Positions 26,493 to 34,662 of a stretch of 64,000 bases of DNA are shown here, one piece after another. The notes under the pieces are model-generated. The model saw only the letters and a list, made by a program, of their open reading frames with translations. It did not search any database and had not been told where the DNA came from. This DNA is from Azospirillum formosense (lineage in GTDB: Bacteria > Pseudomonadota > Alphaproteobacteria > Azospirillales > Azospirillaceae), in contig NZ_CP159403.1 of the NCBI RefSeq assembly GCF_040500525.1, positions 1,028,501 to 1,092,500 on the forward strand, read 5' to 3'. The stretch's first letter is position 1. The number at the start of each line of letters is the position of its first letter. The position numbers and the translations under genes are program-made.

Positions 26493-26547
26493 GGTTTGCT
26501 CTTCCTTATTGGTGGACTGATTGGTGACGAAGGGGTGGATGCTGCGA

Positions 26548-26649
26548 GCCCCCTCCCCGGCCCTCCCCCGCTCCGCGGGAGAGGGGGCTTTTGCACATGG
26601 CGGCGTCTGTCCCCTCTCCCGCGAAGCGGGGGAGGGTTAGGGAGGGGGC
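26548..26649. repeat. Island-specific inverted repeat, copy 1
   Basis: Two GC-rich half elements face each other about 20 bases apart. The first reads GCCCCCTCCCC...GGGAGAGGGGGC; the second runs from CCCCTCTCCC to GGGTTAGGGAGGGGGC. The right end is one base from the stop of the chemoreceptor fusion gene. Each half can also fold on itself. Confidence 0.8.
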
Positions 26650-26650
26650 C

Positions 26651-29071
26651 TCAGGCCGCCAGTTCCCGGAAGCCGTCCGGGAAGGGGTTGGGCTCGATCA
26701 GGTCCCGGGTCTCGAAGACCACGTCGAACTGGCCGTCGCGCCGGGCGCGGCCGATGCGGGTGCGGGTCCACAAGTGATGGTTCTCGTGGATGCGCAGCGG
26801 CCCGGCCGGCGCCCCGGTGAACTCGATTCCGGGCGAGGCGGCGATGACGCGCGCCACGTCGAAGCTGCCGGCCTTCTCGACCGCCAGCTTCCACAGCCAG
26901 GGGCCGAGATAGGCGTTGTGGGTGACGTCGCCGATGACGCTGTCCGCCCCCCACATCGCCTTGAAGGCAGCCACGAAGGCGCGGTTGGCCGGCAGTTCCA
27001 GGCTCTGGAAATACTTGGCGCAGGTGAAGGCGCCGGCGATGTAGTCACCGCCGATGCCCATCATCTCGTCCTCGGTGACGCTGTTGGTCATCAGGATCTG
27101 GCGGTCCAGCTCGATCCCGGCGGCCTTGAGCTGCTTGTAGAAGGCGACGTTCGAGCCGCCGACGACGATGGCATAGACGACGTCGGGCTTGGCCGCCTTG
27201 ATCCGCGCGACGATGCCCTCGAAGCGGGTGTCGCCGAGTTCGGCGTAGTCCTCGCCGACGACGCGGCAGCCCTTGGCCTCGATGTGGCGCCGCGCGATGG
27301 CGTTCGACGCGCGCGGCCAGATGTAGTCCGACCCGACGAGGAAGAAGCTCTTCGCCCCCTTCTCGCGCATCACCCAGTCCAGCCCGGCCAGGATCTGCTG
27401 AGTCGCCTCCTGCCCGGTGTAGATGACGTGGCGGGACTGCTCCAGACCCTCGTAGAAGGTCGGGTAGTAGAGCAGGCCGTCGCGCTTCTCCAGCACCGGC
27501 AGCACCTCCTTGCGCGAGGCCGAGGTCCAGCAGCCGAAGATCGCCGCCACCTTGTCCTGCACCAGCAGCTTGTCGGCGCGGGCCGCGAAGGTCGGCCAGT
27601 CGCTGGCGCCGTCCTCCTGCACGATCTCGATCCGCCGGCCCAGCACGCCGCCGGACTCGTTGATCTGCTGGATCGCCAGCATCTCCGCCTGGATCGACCC
27701 GCCCTCGCTCAGCGCCATGGTGCCGGTGGCGGAATGGAGGATGCCGACCGTCACCGCCTCGTCGGTGACCGCGATGCCTCTCCTGTTCACCGCCGCGGTG
27801 GCCGGCGCGCCCGGCGCCAGGCCTTGGGCGCGCCGCGCCGTGCCCGCCGCCATCAGGCGCCCGGCCACCGAGGCGCGGCGGCGCAGCGCCGATTGCAGGC
27901 TGACCTCCGCCAGGAAGTTGTTGACCTCGCGGCTCAGCTCGTCGGCGTGGCCGGCGACCTGGGACGCGGCGCCGAGCACCTGCCCGGCCGCCATGCCGGT
28001 GTCGGACGCGGCGTCCGACACGCCGACGATGTTGGAGGCCACGCTCTCGGTGCCGCGCGCCGCCTCCTGCACGTTCCGGGCGATCTCGCGGGTGGCCGCC
28101 CCCTGCTGCTCGACGGCGGCGGCGATGGCCGAGGCAATCTCGTTGATCTCGGCGATGGTGCCGGCGATGGCGCGGATGGCCTCGACCGCTTCGCCCGTCG
28201 CCGACTGGATGGCGCCGACCTGGGTGGAAATGTCCTCGGTCGCCCTGGCGGTCTGGTTGGCCAGCGTCTTGACCTCGCTGGCGACGACGGCGAAGCCCTT
28301 GCCGGCCTCCCCCGCCCGCGCCGCCTCAATGGTCGCGTTCAGCGCCAGCAGGTTGGTCTGCCCGGCGATGCCCTGGATCAGCCCGATCACCTGCCCGATC
28401 CGCGCGGCGCTGTCGGCGAGGCTCTGCACCACCGCATCAGTCCGGCGGGTGTCGGCCACCGCCTTGCCGGCGATGGCCGCCGACGAGGCGACCTGCCGGC
28501 CGATCTCCTGGATCGAGGCCGACAGCTCCTCGGTCGCCGTCGCCACGGTCTGGACGTTCATCGACGCCTGGGCCGAGGATTGCGACATCGCCGCCGACAG
28601 CCGGTTGCTGCGCTCGGCAGTGCCGCTCATCGCGGTGGCGGTGTCGGTCATCTCGCCGGCGGCCGAGGAGACGGTCTGCACCAGCCGGCCGACCTTGCCT
28701 TCGAAGTCGCGGGTCAGCGCCTCCAGCCGGGCGGCCCGCTCCTCCGTCGCCGTGCGCTCGGCCTCGCGCTGCGCCTCGTGGGCGGCGCGGGCCTCGGCGG
28801 CGGCGGCGATGCGGTCGAGGGCGGCGGCGAGGTCGCGCTGCGGATCGCTCCCCGCTCCCGCCGCTTCACCGGCCAGCGCGGCGGCCCGGTCGCCGAGCCG
28901 CCGGAGCCCGGCCCCCTGGCCGTGGGCCAGCACGGCGGCGGCGGCGGCCAGCGCGGCCGAGAGGACGAGGCCGGCGGTCGGCACCGCCGATGACCCGGTC
29001 AGCGGCGTCGCCACGGCGGTCAGCAGGGCGACCACGGCGCAGGCGGTGGACGCGGACTTGGCGGATGTCAT
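26651..29071 (-). CDS. Chemoreceptor signalling domain fused to a UrtA-like amide/urea-binding domain
   Basis: This 806-residue fusion has two short hydrophobic segments (about residues 9-25 and 31-49), a helical linker, then an MCP signalling domain (about 120-390). The hairpin tip reads [30 protein letters not shown] at 238-267. After a linker (395-435) comes a complete type 1 binding domain (about 438-806) that is close to the neighbouring Urt[29 protein letters not shown] and [22 protein letters not shown] are shared nearly word for word. No hydrophobic segment separates the MCP from the binding domain, so the binding domain should be cytosolic, the reverse of normal. The linker starts LRRRAS where UrtA has LRRKLL, which may be a decayed signal peptide. 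The ATG at 29071 puts the hydrophobic pair at the N terminus. Chemotaxis toward, or sensing of, imported amide or urea is inferred. Confidence 0.9.
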   Translation of the reverse strand: MTSAKSASTACAVVALLTAVATPLTGSSAVPTAGLVLSAALAAAAAVLAHGQGAGLRRLGDRAAALAGEAAGAGSDPQRDLAAALDRIAAAAEARAAHEAQREAERTATEERAARLEALTRDFEGKVGRLVQTVSSAAGEMTDTATAMSGTAERSNRLSAAMSQSSAQASMNVQTVATATEELSASIQEIGRQVASSAAIAGKAVADTRRTDAVVQSLADSAARIGQVIGLIQGIAGQTNLLALNATIEAARAGEAGKGFAVVASEVKTLANQTARATEDISTQVGAIQSATGEAVEAIRAIAGTIAEINEIASAIAAAVEQQGAATREIARNVQEAARGTESVASNIVGVSDAASDTGMAAGQVLGAASQVAGHADELSREVNNFLAEVSLQSALRRRASVAGRLMAAGTARRAQGLAPGAPATAAVNRRGIAVTDEAVTVGILHSATGTMALSEGGSIQAEMLAIQQINESGGVLGRRIEIVQEDGASDWPTFAARADKLLVQDKVAAIFGCWTSASRKEVLPVLEKRDGLLYYPTFYEGLEQSRHVIYTGQEATQQILAGLDWVMREKGAKSFFLVGSDYIWPRASNAIARRHIEAKGCRVVGEDYAELGDTRFEGIVARIKAAKPDVVYAIVVGGSNVAFYKQLKAAGIELDRQILMTNSVTEDEMMGIGGDYIAGAFTCAKYFQSLELPANRAFVAAFKAMWGADSVIGDVTHNAYLGPWLWKLAVEKAGSFDVARVIAASPGIEFTGAPAGPLRIHENHHLWTRTRIGRARRDGQFDVVFETRDLIEPNPFPDGFRELAA

Positions 29072-29114
29072 GGCGCATCCTTCTGTGGTGGGAGATGGGG
29101 TGCGGGCAGTGGGT

Positions 29115-29202
29115 GCCCCCACCCCGACCCTCCCCCGCTCACGCAGGGGAGGGAGAACAAAGTCCCCTCCCCCGCCCAGCGGGGGAGGGTTAGGGAGGGG
29201 GC
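29115..29202. repeat. Island-specific inverted repeat, copy 2
   Basis: This copy lies between the chemoreceptor fusion start and the urtE stop. It has the same layout: GCCCCCACCCCGACCCTCCC on the left and GGGTTAGGGAGGGGGC on the right. Confidence 0.8.
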
Positions 29203-29217
29203 AATCCCCGCCGCGCC

Positions 29218-29907
29218 CTAAACCGAGAGCAACCGCGCGACCTTCGCCTCGTCGACCTGATCGCGGCTGTCCTCGTGGACGATCTCGCCGTTCTCGATCA
29301 CCAGCACGCGGTCGGCGATGTCGAGCGCGAAGCTCAGCACCTGCTCAGACACGATGATGCCGAGGCCCTTCTCGTCGCGGATGCGGCGCAGGGTGCGGGC
29401 CATCTCGCGGATGATCGACGGCTGGATGCCCTCCGTCGGCTCGTCCAGCAGCAACACCTTCGGCTTGGTGGCGAGCGCGCGGGCGATGGCAAGCTGCTGC
29501 TGCTGCCCGCCCGACAGGTTGCCGCCGCGCCGGCCCTTCATCTCCAGCAGCACCGGGAACAGCTCGTACAGGTCGCCCGGCACGCTGCGCCCGCCATGGA
29601 CGCTGAGCCCCGTCTCGATGTTCTCCTGGACCGTCATGGTCGGGAAGATCATGCGGCCCTGCGGGACATAGGCGACGCCCTTCGCCACCCGCTCGTAGCT
29701 CTTCAGTCCGGTGATTTCGTCGCCGCCGATGCGGATGGCGCCGGAACGCGTCGGCACGATCCCCATCAGCGACTTCATCAGCGTCGTCTTGCCCATGCCG
29801 TTGCGGCCCATGATGGCGACGATCTCGTTGGGCGCCACGGTGAAGTCCAGACCGTGCAGGACCTCGCTCTCACCGTAGGACACGCGGAGTTGATTGACGG
29901 ACAGCAT
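29218..29907 (-). CDS. urtE: Urea/short-chain amide ABC transporter ATPase UrtE
   Basis: This 229-residue ATPase has Walker [17 protein letters not shown], signature [15 protein letters not shown] and Walker [16 protein letters not shown]. The GxNGMGKTT and EGIQPSII strings are characteristic of UrtE rather than generic LivF. With UrtD it drives import through UrtB/UrtC. FmdF of Methylophilus short-chain amide uptake belongs to the same family, so urea and formamide or acetamide are all possible substrates. It is last in urtABCDE and 33 bases downstream of urtD. Confidence 0.92.
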   Translation of the reverse strand: MLSVNQLRVSYGESEVLHGLDFTVAPNEIVAIMGRNGMGKTTLMKSLMGIVPTRSGAIRIGGDEITGLKSYERVAKGVAYVPQGRMIFPTMTVQENIETGLSVHGGRSVPGDLYELFPVLLEMKGRRGGNLSGGQQQQLAIARALATKPKVLLLDEPTEGIQPSIIREMARTLRRIRDEKGLGIIVSEQVLSFALDIADRVLVIENGEIVHEDSRDQVDEAKVARLLSV

Positions 29908-29940
29908 CTCTTGATCCCCCGCTGAATGGCCTGGATAGAC

Positions 29941-30687
29941 TCAGTGGCCCAGATAGACTTCGACGACCTTGGGATCGTTCTTCACCCGCTCCATGCTGCC
30001 CTCCGACAGGATCTTGCCCTGGTGCAGGACGGTGACGCGGTGGGCTATGTCCTCGACGAACTTCATGTCGTGCTCGATCACCAGCACCGAGCGGTTCTGG
30101 ATGATGCGGTTCAGCAGCTCCGCGGTCTTCTTGCGCTCGTTCACGCTCATGCCGGCGACCGGCTCGTCGAGCATCAGCAGCTCGGGGTCCTGGATCAGCA
30201 GCATGCCGATCTCCAGCCATTGCTTCTGCCCGTGGCTGAGATACTCGGCGCGCTGATCGAGATGGTCGGACAGGAAGATCATCTCGGCGATCTCGGCCAC
30301 CCGCTCGCGCACCGCGGCGTCGCGCTTGAAGGCGAGCGCGCCGAACACGCTGCGCCCGCGGGGGTAGGAGATTTCCAGATTTTCGAACACCGTCAGGTCG
30401 TCGTAGATCGACGGGTTCTGGAACTTGCGCCCAACGCCGGCGGTGACGATCTGGTGCTCCTTCATCGCGGTCAGTTCCTTGTTGCGGAACTTGATGGAGC
30501 CGCCGGACGCCTTGGTCCGCCCGCAGATGAGGTCGAGCACCGTGGTCTTGCCGGCACCGTTGGGGCCGATGATGACGTGGATCTCGTTGCTGTCGACGTA
30601 GAAGGACAGGTCGTTGACCGCCTTGAACCCGTCGAAGGACACGGTCAGCCCTTCGACCGCCAGCAGGTAATCGGTGTTGTTGGCCAT
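29941..30687 (-). CDS. urtD: Urea/short-chain amide ABC transporter ATPase UrtD
   Basis: This 248-residue ATPase has Walker A GPNGAGKTTVLDLICG and the distinctive signature LSHGQKQWLEIGMLL of UrtD, then Walker B LLMLDEPVAGMSVNER and VLVIEHDMKFVEDIA. It couples ATP hydrolysis to import with UrtE. The gap to urtC is 15 bases, consistent with one transcript. Confidence 0.93.
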   Translation of the reverse strand: MANNTDYLLAVEGLTVSFDGFKAVNDLSFYVDSNEIHVIIGPNGAGKTTVLDLICGRTKASGGSIKFRNKELTAMKEHQIVTAGVGRKFQNPSIYDDLTVFENLEISYPRGRSVFGALAFKRDAAVRERVAEIAEMIFLSDHLDQRAEYLSHGQKQWLEIGMLLIQDPELLMLDEPVAGMSVNERKKTAELLNRIIQNRSVLVIEHDMKFVEDIAHRVTVLHQGKILSEGSMERVKNDPKVVEVYLGH

Positions 30688-30702
30688 GGTCTCCGTCCCT
30701 CC

Positions 30703-31857
30703 TCAGTCGGCGGCGGTGTGGGGCGGGATGATCGGCGCCGCGGCGGCCGGCATCTTGGCCCGGCCGACGGTCGGGCGGCGCAGCCGCGGGGCGATGTATT
30801 GCTGGTAGAGCCCGGCCAGCCCGTTGGGGAACATCATCACCACGCCGATGAACAGGGCGCCCATGGCGAACAGCCACAGCTCCGGGAAGCTCTCCGACAG
30901 CATGGTCTTGGCCCAGTTGACCAGCAGCGTGCCGTAGACCGCGCCCAGCAGCGACAGCCGGCCGCCGACCGCGCAGTAGATGACCATCTCGATCGACGGC
31001 ACGATGCCGACGAAGGACGGCGACATGAAGCCGACCTGCAGCGTGAACATCGCGCCGCCCACCGCCGACAGCGCCGCGGCGAAGCAGAAGACGAAGATCT
31101 TGAAGTTGGCGACGTCGTAGCCGGAGAAGCGGACCCGGTCCTCCTTGTCGCGCAGCGCCACCAGGATGCGCCCGAGCTTGGAGCGGCGGACAGTGAGGCA
31201 GAGCAGGATGCAGCCGATCAGCAGCGCCGCGTTGACGAAGTAGAGCACCAGCTTCGCCTCGTCGGTGCGGATGTCCCAGCCTTTCAGCGTGCGCAGGTCG
31301 GTGATGCCGTTGATGCCGCCGGTGTAGCCCTGCTGGCCGACGATCAGGATGGTCAGGATGGCGGCGAAGGCCTGGGTGATGATGGCGAAATAGACGCCGC
31401 CGACCCGCCGCTTGAACATCGCCAGCCCGACGATGAGGGCGAGCAGCGCCGGGACCGCCACCACCGCGACGATGGAGAAGGTCAGGCTGTGGAACGGCTC
31501 CCAGAACCAGGGCAGCGCCGTCAGCTGGTTCCAGTCCATGAAGTCGGGGATGCCGGGGGTGGACTGGATCTTGGTCGCCTCGGGGCTGGAGGCCTCCAGC
31601 TTCAGGAACATCGCCATGCAGTAGCCGCCGATGCCGAAGAAGATGCCCTGCCCCAGCGACAGGATGCCGGCGCTGCCCCAGCACAGCACGAGGCCGAGCG
31701 CCACGAAGGCATAGGTCAGGTACTTGCCGACCATGTTCAGCCGGAAGATGTCGAGCCCCAGCGGGAGGACGATCACCAGCAGGGCGGCCAGCAGCAGGAT
31801 GCCGGCGACGTCGCCGTCGATGCGCCCGAGTAGGCCGTTTTGAGGGTTGCGCGTCAT
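30703..31857 (-). CDS. urtC: Urea/short-chain amide ABC transporter permease UrtC
   Basis: This 384-residue LivM-type permease has around ten hydrophobic segments. Family strings include GSAGILSLGQGIFFGIGGYCMAMFL, the large periplasmic loop FMDWNQLTALPWFWEPFHS typical of UrtC, RRVGGVYFAIITQAFAAIL, and the coupling stretch LVALRDKEDRVRFSGYDVANFK. The Trp-rich loop between the first helices separates UrtC from ordinary LivM. It is 13 bases after urtB. Confidence 0.93.
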   Translation of the reverse strand: MTRNPQNGLLGRIDGDVAGILLLAALLVIVLPLGLDIFRLNMVGKYLTYAFVALGLVLCWGSAGILSLGQGIFFGIGGYCMAMFLKLEASSPEATKIQSTPGIPDFMDWNQLTALPWFWEPFHSLTFSIVAVVAVPALLALIVGLAMFKRRVGGVYFAIITQAFAAILTILIVGQQGYTGGINGITDLRTLKGWDIRTDEAKLVLYFVNAALLIGCILLCLTVRRSKLGRILVALRDKEDRVRFSGYDVANFKIFVFCFAAALSAVGGAMFTLQVGFMSPSFVGIVPSIEMVIYCAVGGRLSLLGAVYGTLLVNWAKTMLSESFPELWLFAMGALFIGVVMMFPNGLAGLYQQYIAPRLRRPTVGRAKMPAAAAPIIPPHTAAD

Positions 31858-31870
31858 GGTGAAGGACTCC

Positions 31871-32797
31871 TCAGCGGCGGACTTTGAGGACGAACAGGCC
31901 CTGCGGGCGCAGCATCAGGATCACGACGACGGTCAGCAGCGTCAGCACCTTGGCGGTCGAGCCGCTGAGGAAGAACTCCATTGTCGACTGGGCCTGGCTG
32001 ATGGTGAAGGCCGACGCGATGGTGCCGATCAGGCTCTGGGCGCCGCCGAACACCACCACCAGGAAGGTGTCGACGATGTAGAGCTGGCCCGAGGTCGGGC
32101 CGGTCGAGCCGACCATGGTGAAGGCGCTGCCCGCCACCCCGGCGATGCCGCAGCCGAGACCGAAGGTGTAGCGGTCGACCTTCTCGGTGTTGATGCCGAC
32201 GGCGCCGGCCATCGTGCGGTTCTGCATCACCGCCCGCACGCCCTGGCCCCAGCGCGAGCGGAACATCACGGCGTAAATGACGGCGGTGATGGCCATGGTC
32301 AGGCCCATGACGAACAGGCCGTTGATCGGCACCTCGATGGTGTCGGTGACGGCGACCGAGCCCATCAGCCAGTCCGGCAGGACCACGCCGACCTCGCGCG
32401 CGCCGAAGACCGAGCGGAAGACCTGCTGGAGGATCAGGCTCAGCCCCCAGGTCGCCAGCAGCGTGTCGAGCGGTCGGCGGTAGAGGAAGCGGATCATCCC
32501 CCACTCCACCAGCATCCCCAGCGCCCCGCTGGCGACGAAGGCCAGGATCATGGCGATGAAGAAATAGGCCGGGAACAGCGCCGGCACGGTGCTGGAGATG
32601 ACGTTGGAGCAGAGATAGGTCACGTAGGCGCCGAGGATCATGAACTCCCCGTGCGCCATGTTGATGACGCCCATCTGCCCGAAGATGATGGCGAGGCCCA
32701 GCGCCATCAGCACGAAAACGGAAAAGAGAATGAGCCCCGCGAATCCCTGCATGGCAAAGATCGACCCGAGCTCGGCCAGGCTGTAGCCCTCGAACAT
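31871..32797 (-). CDS. urtB: Urea/short-chain amide ABC transporter permease UrtB
   Basis: This 308-residue LivH-type permease has the strings GQMGVINMAHGEFMILGAYV, RPLDTLLATWGLSLILQQVFRSVFGA and VRAVMQNRTMAGAVGINTEKVDR, which are specific for UrtB. It lacks the long N-terminal extracytoplasmic extension found in some UrtB proteins and so is the short form. The ATG at 32797 is used because it starts MFEGYSLAELGS, directly before the first helix; the frame further upstream belongs to the repeat element between urtA and urtB. Confidence 0.92.
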   Translation of the reverse strand: MFEGYSLAELGSIFAMQGFAGLILFSVFVLMALGLAIIFGQMGVINMAHGEFMILGAYVTYLCSNVISSTVPALFPAYFFIAMILAFVASGALGMLVEWGMIRFLYRRPLDTLLATWGLSLILQQVFRSVFGAREVGVVLPDWLMGSVAVTDTIEVPINGLFVMGLTMAITAVIYAVMFRSRWGQGVRAVMQNRTMAGAVGINTEKVDRYTFGLGCGIAGVAGSAFTMVGSTGPTSGQLYIVDTFLVVVFGGAQSLIGTIASAFTISQAQSTMEFFLSGSTAKVLTLLTVVVILMLRPQGLFVLKVRR

Positions 32798-32842
32798 GAT
32801 GGGAACTCCCGTGCGGTGATGCGGCGGAGTGCGAAGGCGGTT

Positions 32843-32945
32843 GCCCCCTCCCCGACCCTCCCCCTCTTCGAGGGAGAGGGGGGCCAACTGCGAAGCGGCG
32901 GCCGTCCCCTCTCCCGCGGCAGCGGGGGAGGGTTAGGGAGGGGGC
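32843..32945. repeat. Island-specific inverted repeat, copy 3
   Basis: This copy lies between urtA and urtB and again has facing halves (GCCCCCTCCCCGACCCTCCC ... GGGTTAGGGAGGGGGC). A stable fold here could protect the urtA message end and make binding protein more abundant than permease, as REP elements do in other importer operons; that is inference. Confidence 0.8.
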
Positions 32946-32983
32946 AACCGAAGCCGACGCCCCCGCCCCTTACTGCCCGCCCC

Positions 32984-34258
32984 TTACTGGTAGCCCTTCG
33001 GGAACGGGTTCGGCTCGATGAGGTCCGCCGTCTCGTAGACGACGTCGAACTGGCCGTCGGGGCGGGCGCGGCCGACGCGGGTCTTGCTCCACAGGTGATG
33101 GTTGCCGTGGACGCGGACATAGCCTTCCGGCGCGCCGCTGAACTCGATTCCCTCCGACGCGACGGCGATCTTGTCGATGTCGAAGCTCTGGGCCTTCTCC
33201 ACCGTCAGCTTCCACAGCCAGGGGCCGAGGTAGCCGGCCTGGGTCACGTCGCCGATGACGCTGTTGGCGCCCCACATCGCCTTGAAGGCGGCGACGAACT
33301 TCTCGTTGTTGGGATTCTGCAGCGACTGGAAGTACTTCATGCAGGCGTAGGCGCCGGCGATGTTCTCGCCGCCGATGCCGAGCATCTCGTCCTCGGTGAC
33401 CGAGATGGTCATCAGCACCTGCTTGTTCAGGTCGATGCCCGCCGCCTTCATCTGCTTGTAGAAGGCGACGTTCGAGCCGCCGACCACCGAGGCGTAGATG
33501 ACGTCCGGCTTGGTCAGCTTGATCTTGTTGATGACCGAGTTGAACTGGGTGTGGCCGAGCGGGAAATACTCCTCGCCCACCACCTTCTGGCCCTTCATCT
33601 CGATGTGCTTGCGGGCGATCTTGTTGGAGGTGCGCGGCCAGATGTAGTCGGAGCCGATGAGGAAGAAGCTCTTGGCGCCCTTCTCCTTGGTCACCCAGTC
33701 CAGCCCGGCGAGGATCTGCTGGGTCGCCTCCTGCCCGGTGTAGATGACGTTCTTCGACTGCTCCAGCCCCTCGTAGAAGGTCGGGTAGTAGAGCATGCCG
33801 TTGTACTGCTCGAACACCGGCAGCACCGCCTTGCGCGAGGCGGAGGTCCAGCAGCCGAACACCGCCGCCACCTTGTCCTCGACCAGCAGCTTGCGCGCCT
33901 TCTCGGCGAAGGTCGGCCAGTCGCTGGCCCCGTCCTCCTGGATCACCTCGATCTTGCGGCCGAGCACGCCGCCCATCTCGTTGATCTGGGCGATGGCCAG
34001 CTTTTCGGCCTGCACCGAGCCGGTCTCCGAGATCGCCATGGTGCCGGTGGTGGAATGCAGGATGCCGACCTTCACCGTGCTGTCGGTGACCGCCAGCTTC
34101 GTCGTGTTGACGGCGTCCGTCGGCAGCGCCTGGGCCAGCGCGCCGCGCGGCAGCAGCCCGACGGCCGGCAGCGCCGCCATGCCGAGGAGGAGCTTGCGGC
34201 GGAGCGGAGACGGCAGCCCGCCAACGGGCTTCCCCGCATCAAACTTGTCTGAGGACAT
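32984..34258 (-). CDS. urtA: Urea/short-chain amide binding protein UrtA
   Basis: This 424-residue periplasmic binding protein has a signal region LRRKLLLGMAALPAVGLLPRGALAQA with twin arginines. The UrtA core carries [75 protein letters not shown] and ending [13 protein letters not shown]. The start at 34258 has an AGGAGG nine bases upstream. UrtA/FmdD family members bind urea or short-chain amides. The gene is first in urtABCDE and divergent from the permease-kinase fusion, with a 404-base regulatory gap. It is a close paralogue of the binding domain in the chemoreceptor fusion. Confidence 0.94.
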   Translation of the reverse strand: MSSDKFDAGKPVGGLPSPLRRKLLLGMAALPAVGLLPRGALAQALPTDAVNTTKLAVTDSTVKVGILHSTTGTMAISETGSVQAEKLAIAQINEMGGVLGRKIEVIQEDGASDWPTFAEKARKLLVEDKVAAVFGCWTSASRKAVLPVFEQYNGMLYYPTFYEGLEQSKNVIYTGQEATQQILAGLDWVTKEKGAKSFFLIGSDYIWPRTSNKIARKHIEMKGQKVVGEEYFPLGHTQFNSVINKIKLTKPDVIYASVVGGSNVAFYKQMKAAGIDLNKQVLMTISVTEDEMLGIGGENIAGAYACMKYFQSLQNPNNEKFVAAFKAMWGANSVIGDVTQAGYLGPWLWKLTVEKAQSFDIDKIAVASEGIEFSGAPEGYVRVHGNHHLWSKTRVGRARPDGQFDVVYETADLIEPNPFPKGYQ

Positions 34259-34347
34259 AAAACCTCCTGATGTTCGCCGTTGTCGCCCTGCAACGGCGGC
34301 GCGCAAGCAGGCGCGGCCGTCGGACAGGCGGTGATTTTGGGGGGTGG

Positions 34348-34361
34348 GCGGAACGTTCCGC
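34348..34361. promoter_or_regulatory. 14-base perfect palindrome in the urtA/kinase promoter region
   Basis: GCGGAACGTTCCGC is self-complementary over all 14 bases and lies 90 bases upstream of urtA. It is a possible operator for an unidentified regulator. Confidence 0.4.
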
Positions 34362-34403
34362 GTTAGGACAGCCCGATGGTTGGCCGAACAGTGCATCGCA
34401 GCA

Positions 34404-34421
34404 ATACGTGGATTTGCGTAT
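34404..34421. promoter_or_regulatory. Shared box ATACG-N8-CGTAT in front of urtA and the kinase
   Basis: ATACG and CGTAT are separated by eight bases, 146 bases upstream of urtA and about 240 upstream of the kinase. The same arms and spacing occur upstream of amiE. A LuxR/FixJ-type response regulator encoded in the island is the obvious candidate to bind it. Confidence 0.55.
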
Positions 34422-34662
34422 AGGGGCGCCGGCCGGCAAATCGTTATAAAATCGCGGGAGACTGGAACCGCCCGAGCGCCCGCAACCACTCGGAAGCGAG
34501 TGGAACAGTTGCCTCCACCCGCAAGAAACGACGCAATTCAACTCTGTTGTCTGGCCGATCTGTTCCTGACAGACTGGCGGGGACGAAGGATTTATTAGCG
34601 AAAATGCCCGGAAACAGGGCCAAGAAACAATCAGTGAGACAAACATATCCTCAGGAGGGTGA

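Noticed and set aside
34259..34400. Search for a sigma-54 promoter in front of urtA on the minus strand
   Set aside because: GG and GC pairs exist but none has the required 12-base spacing with a TGGCA-like context. NtrC-type sites were not seen either.
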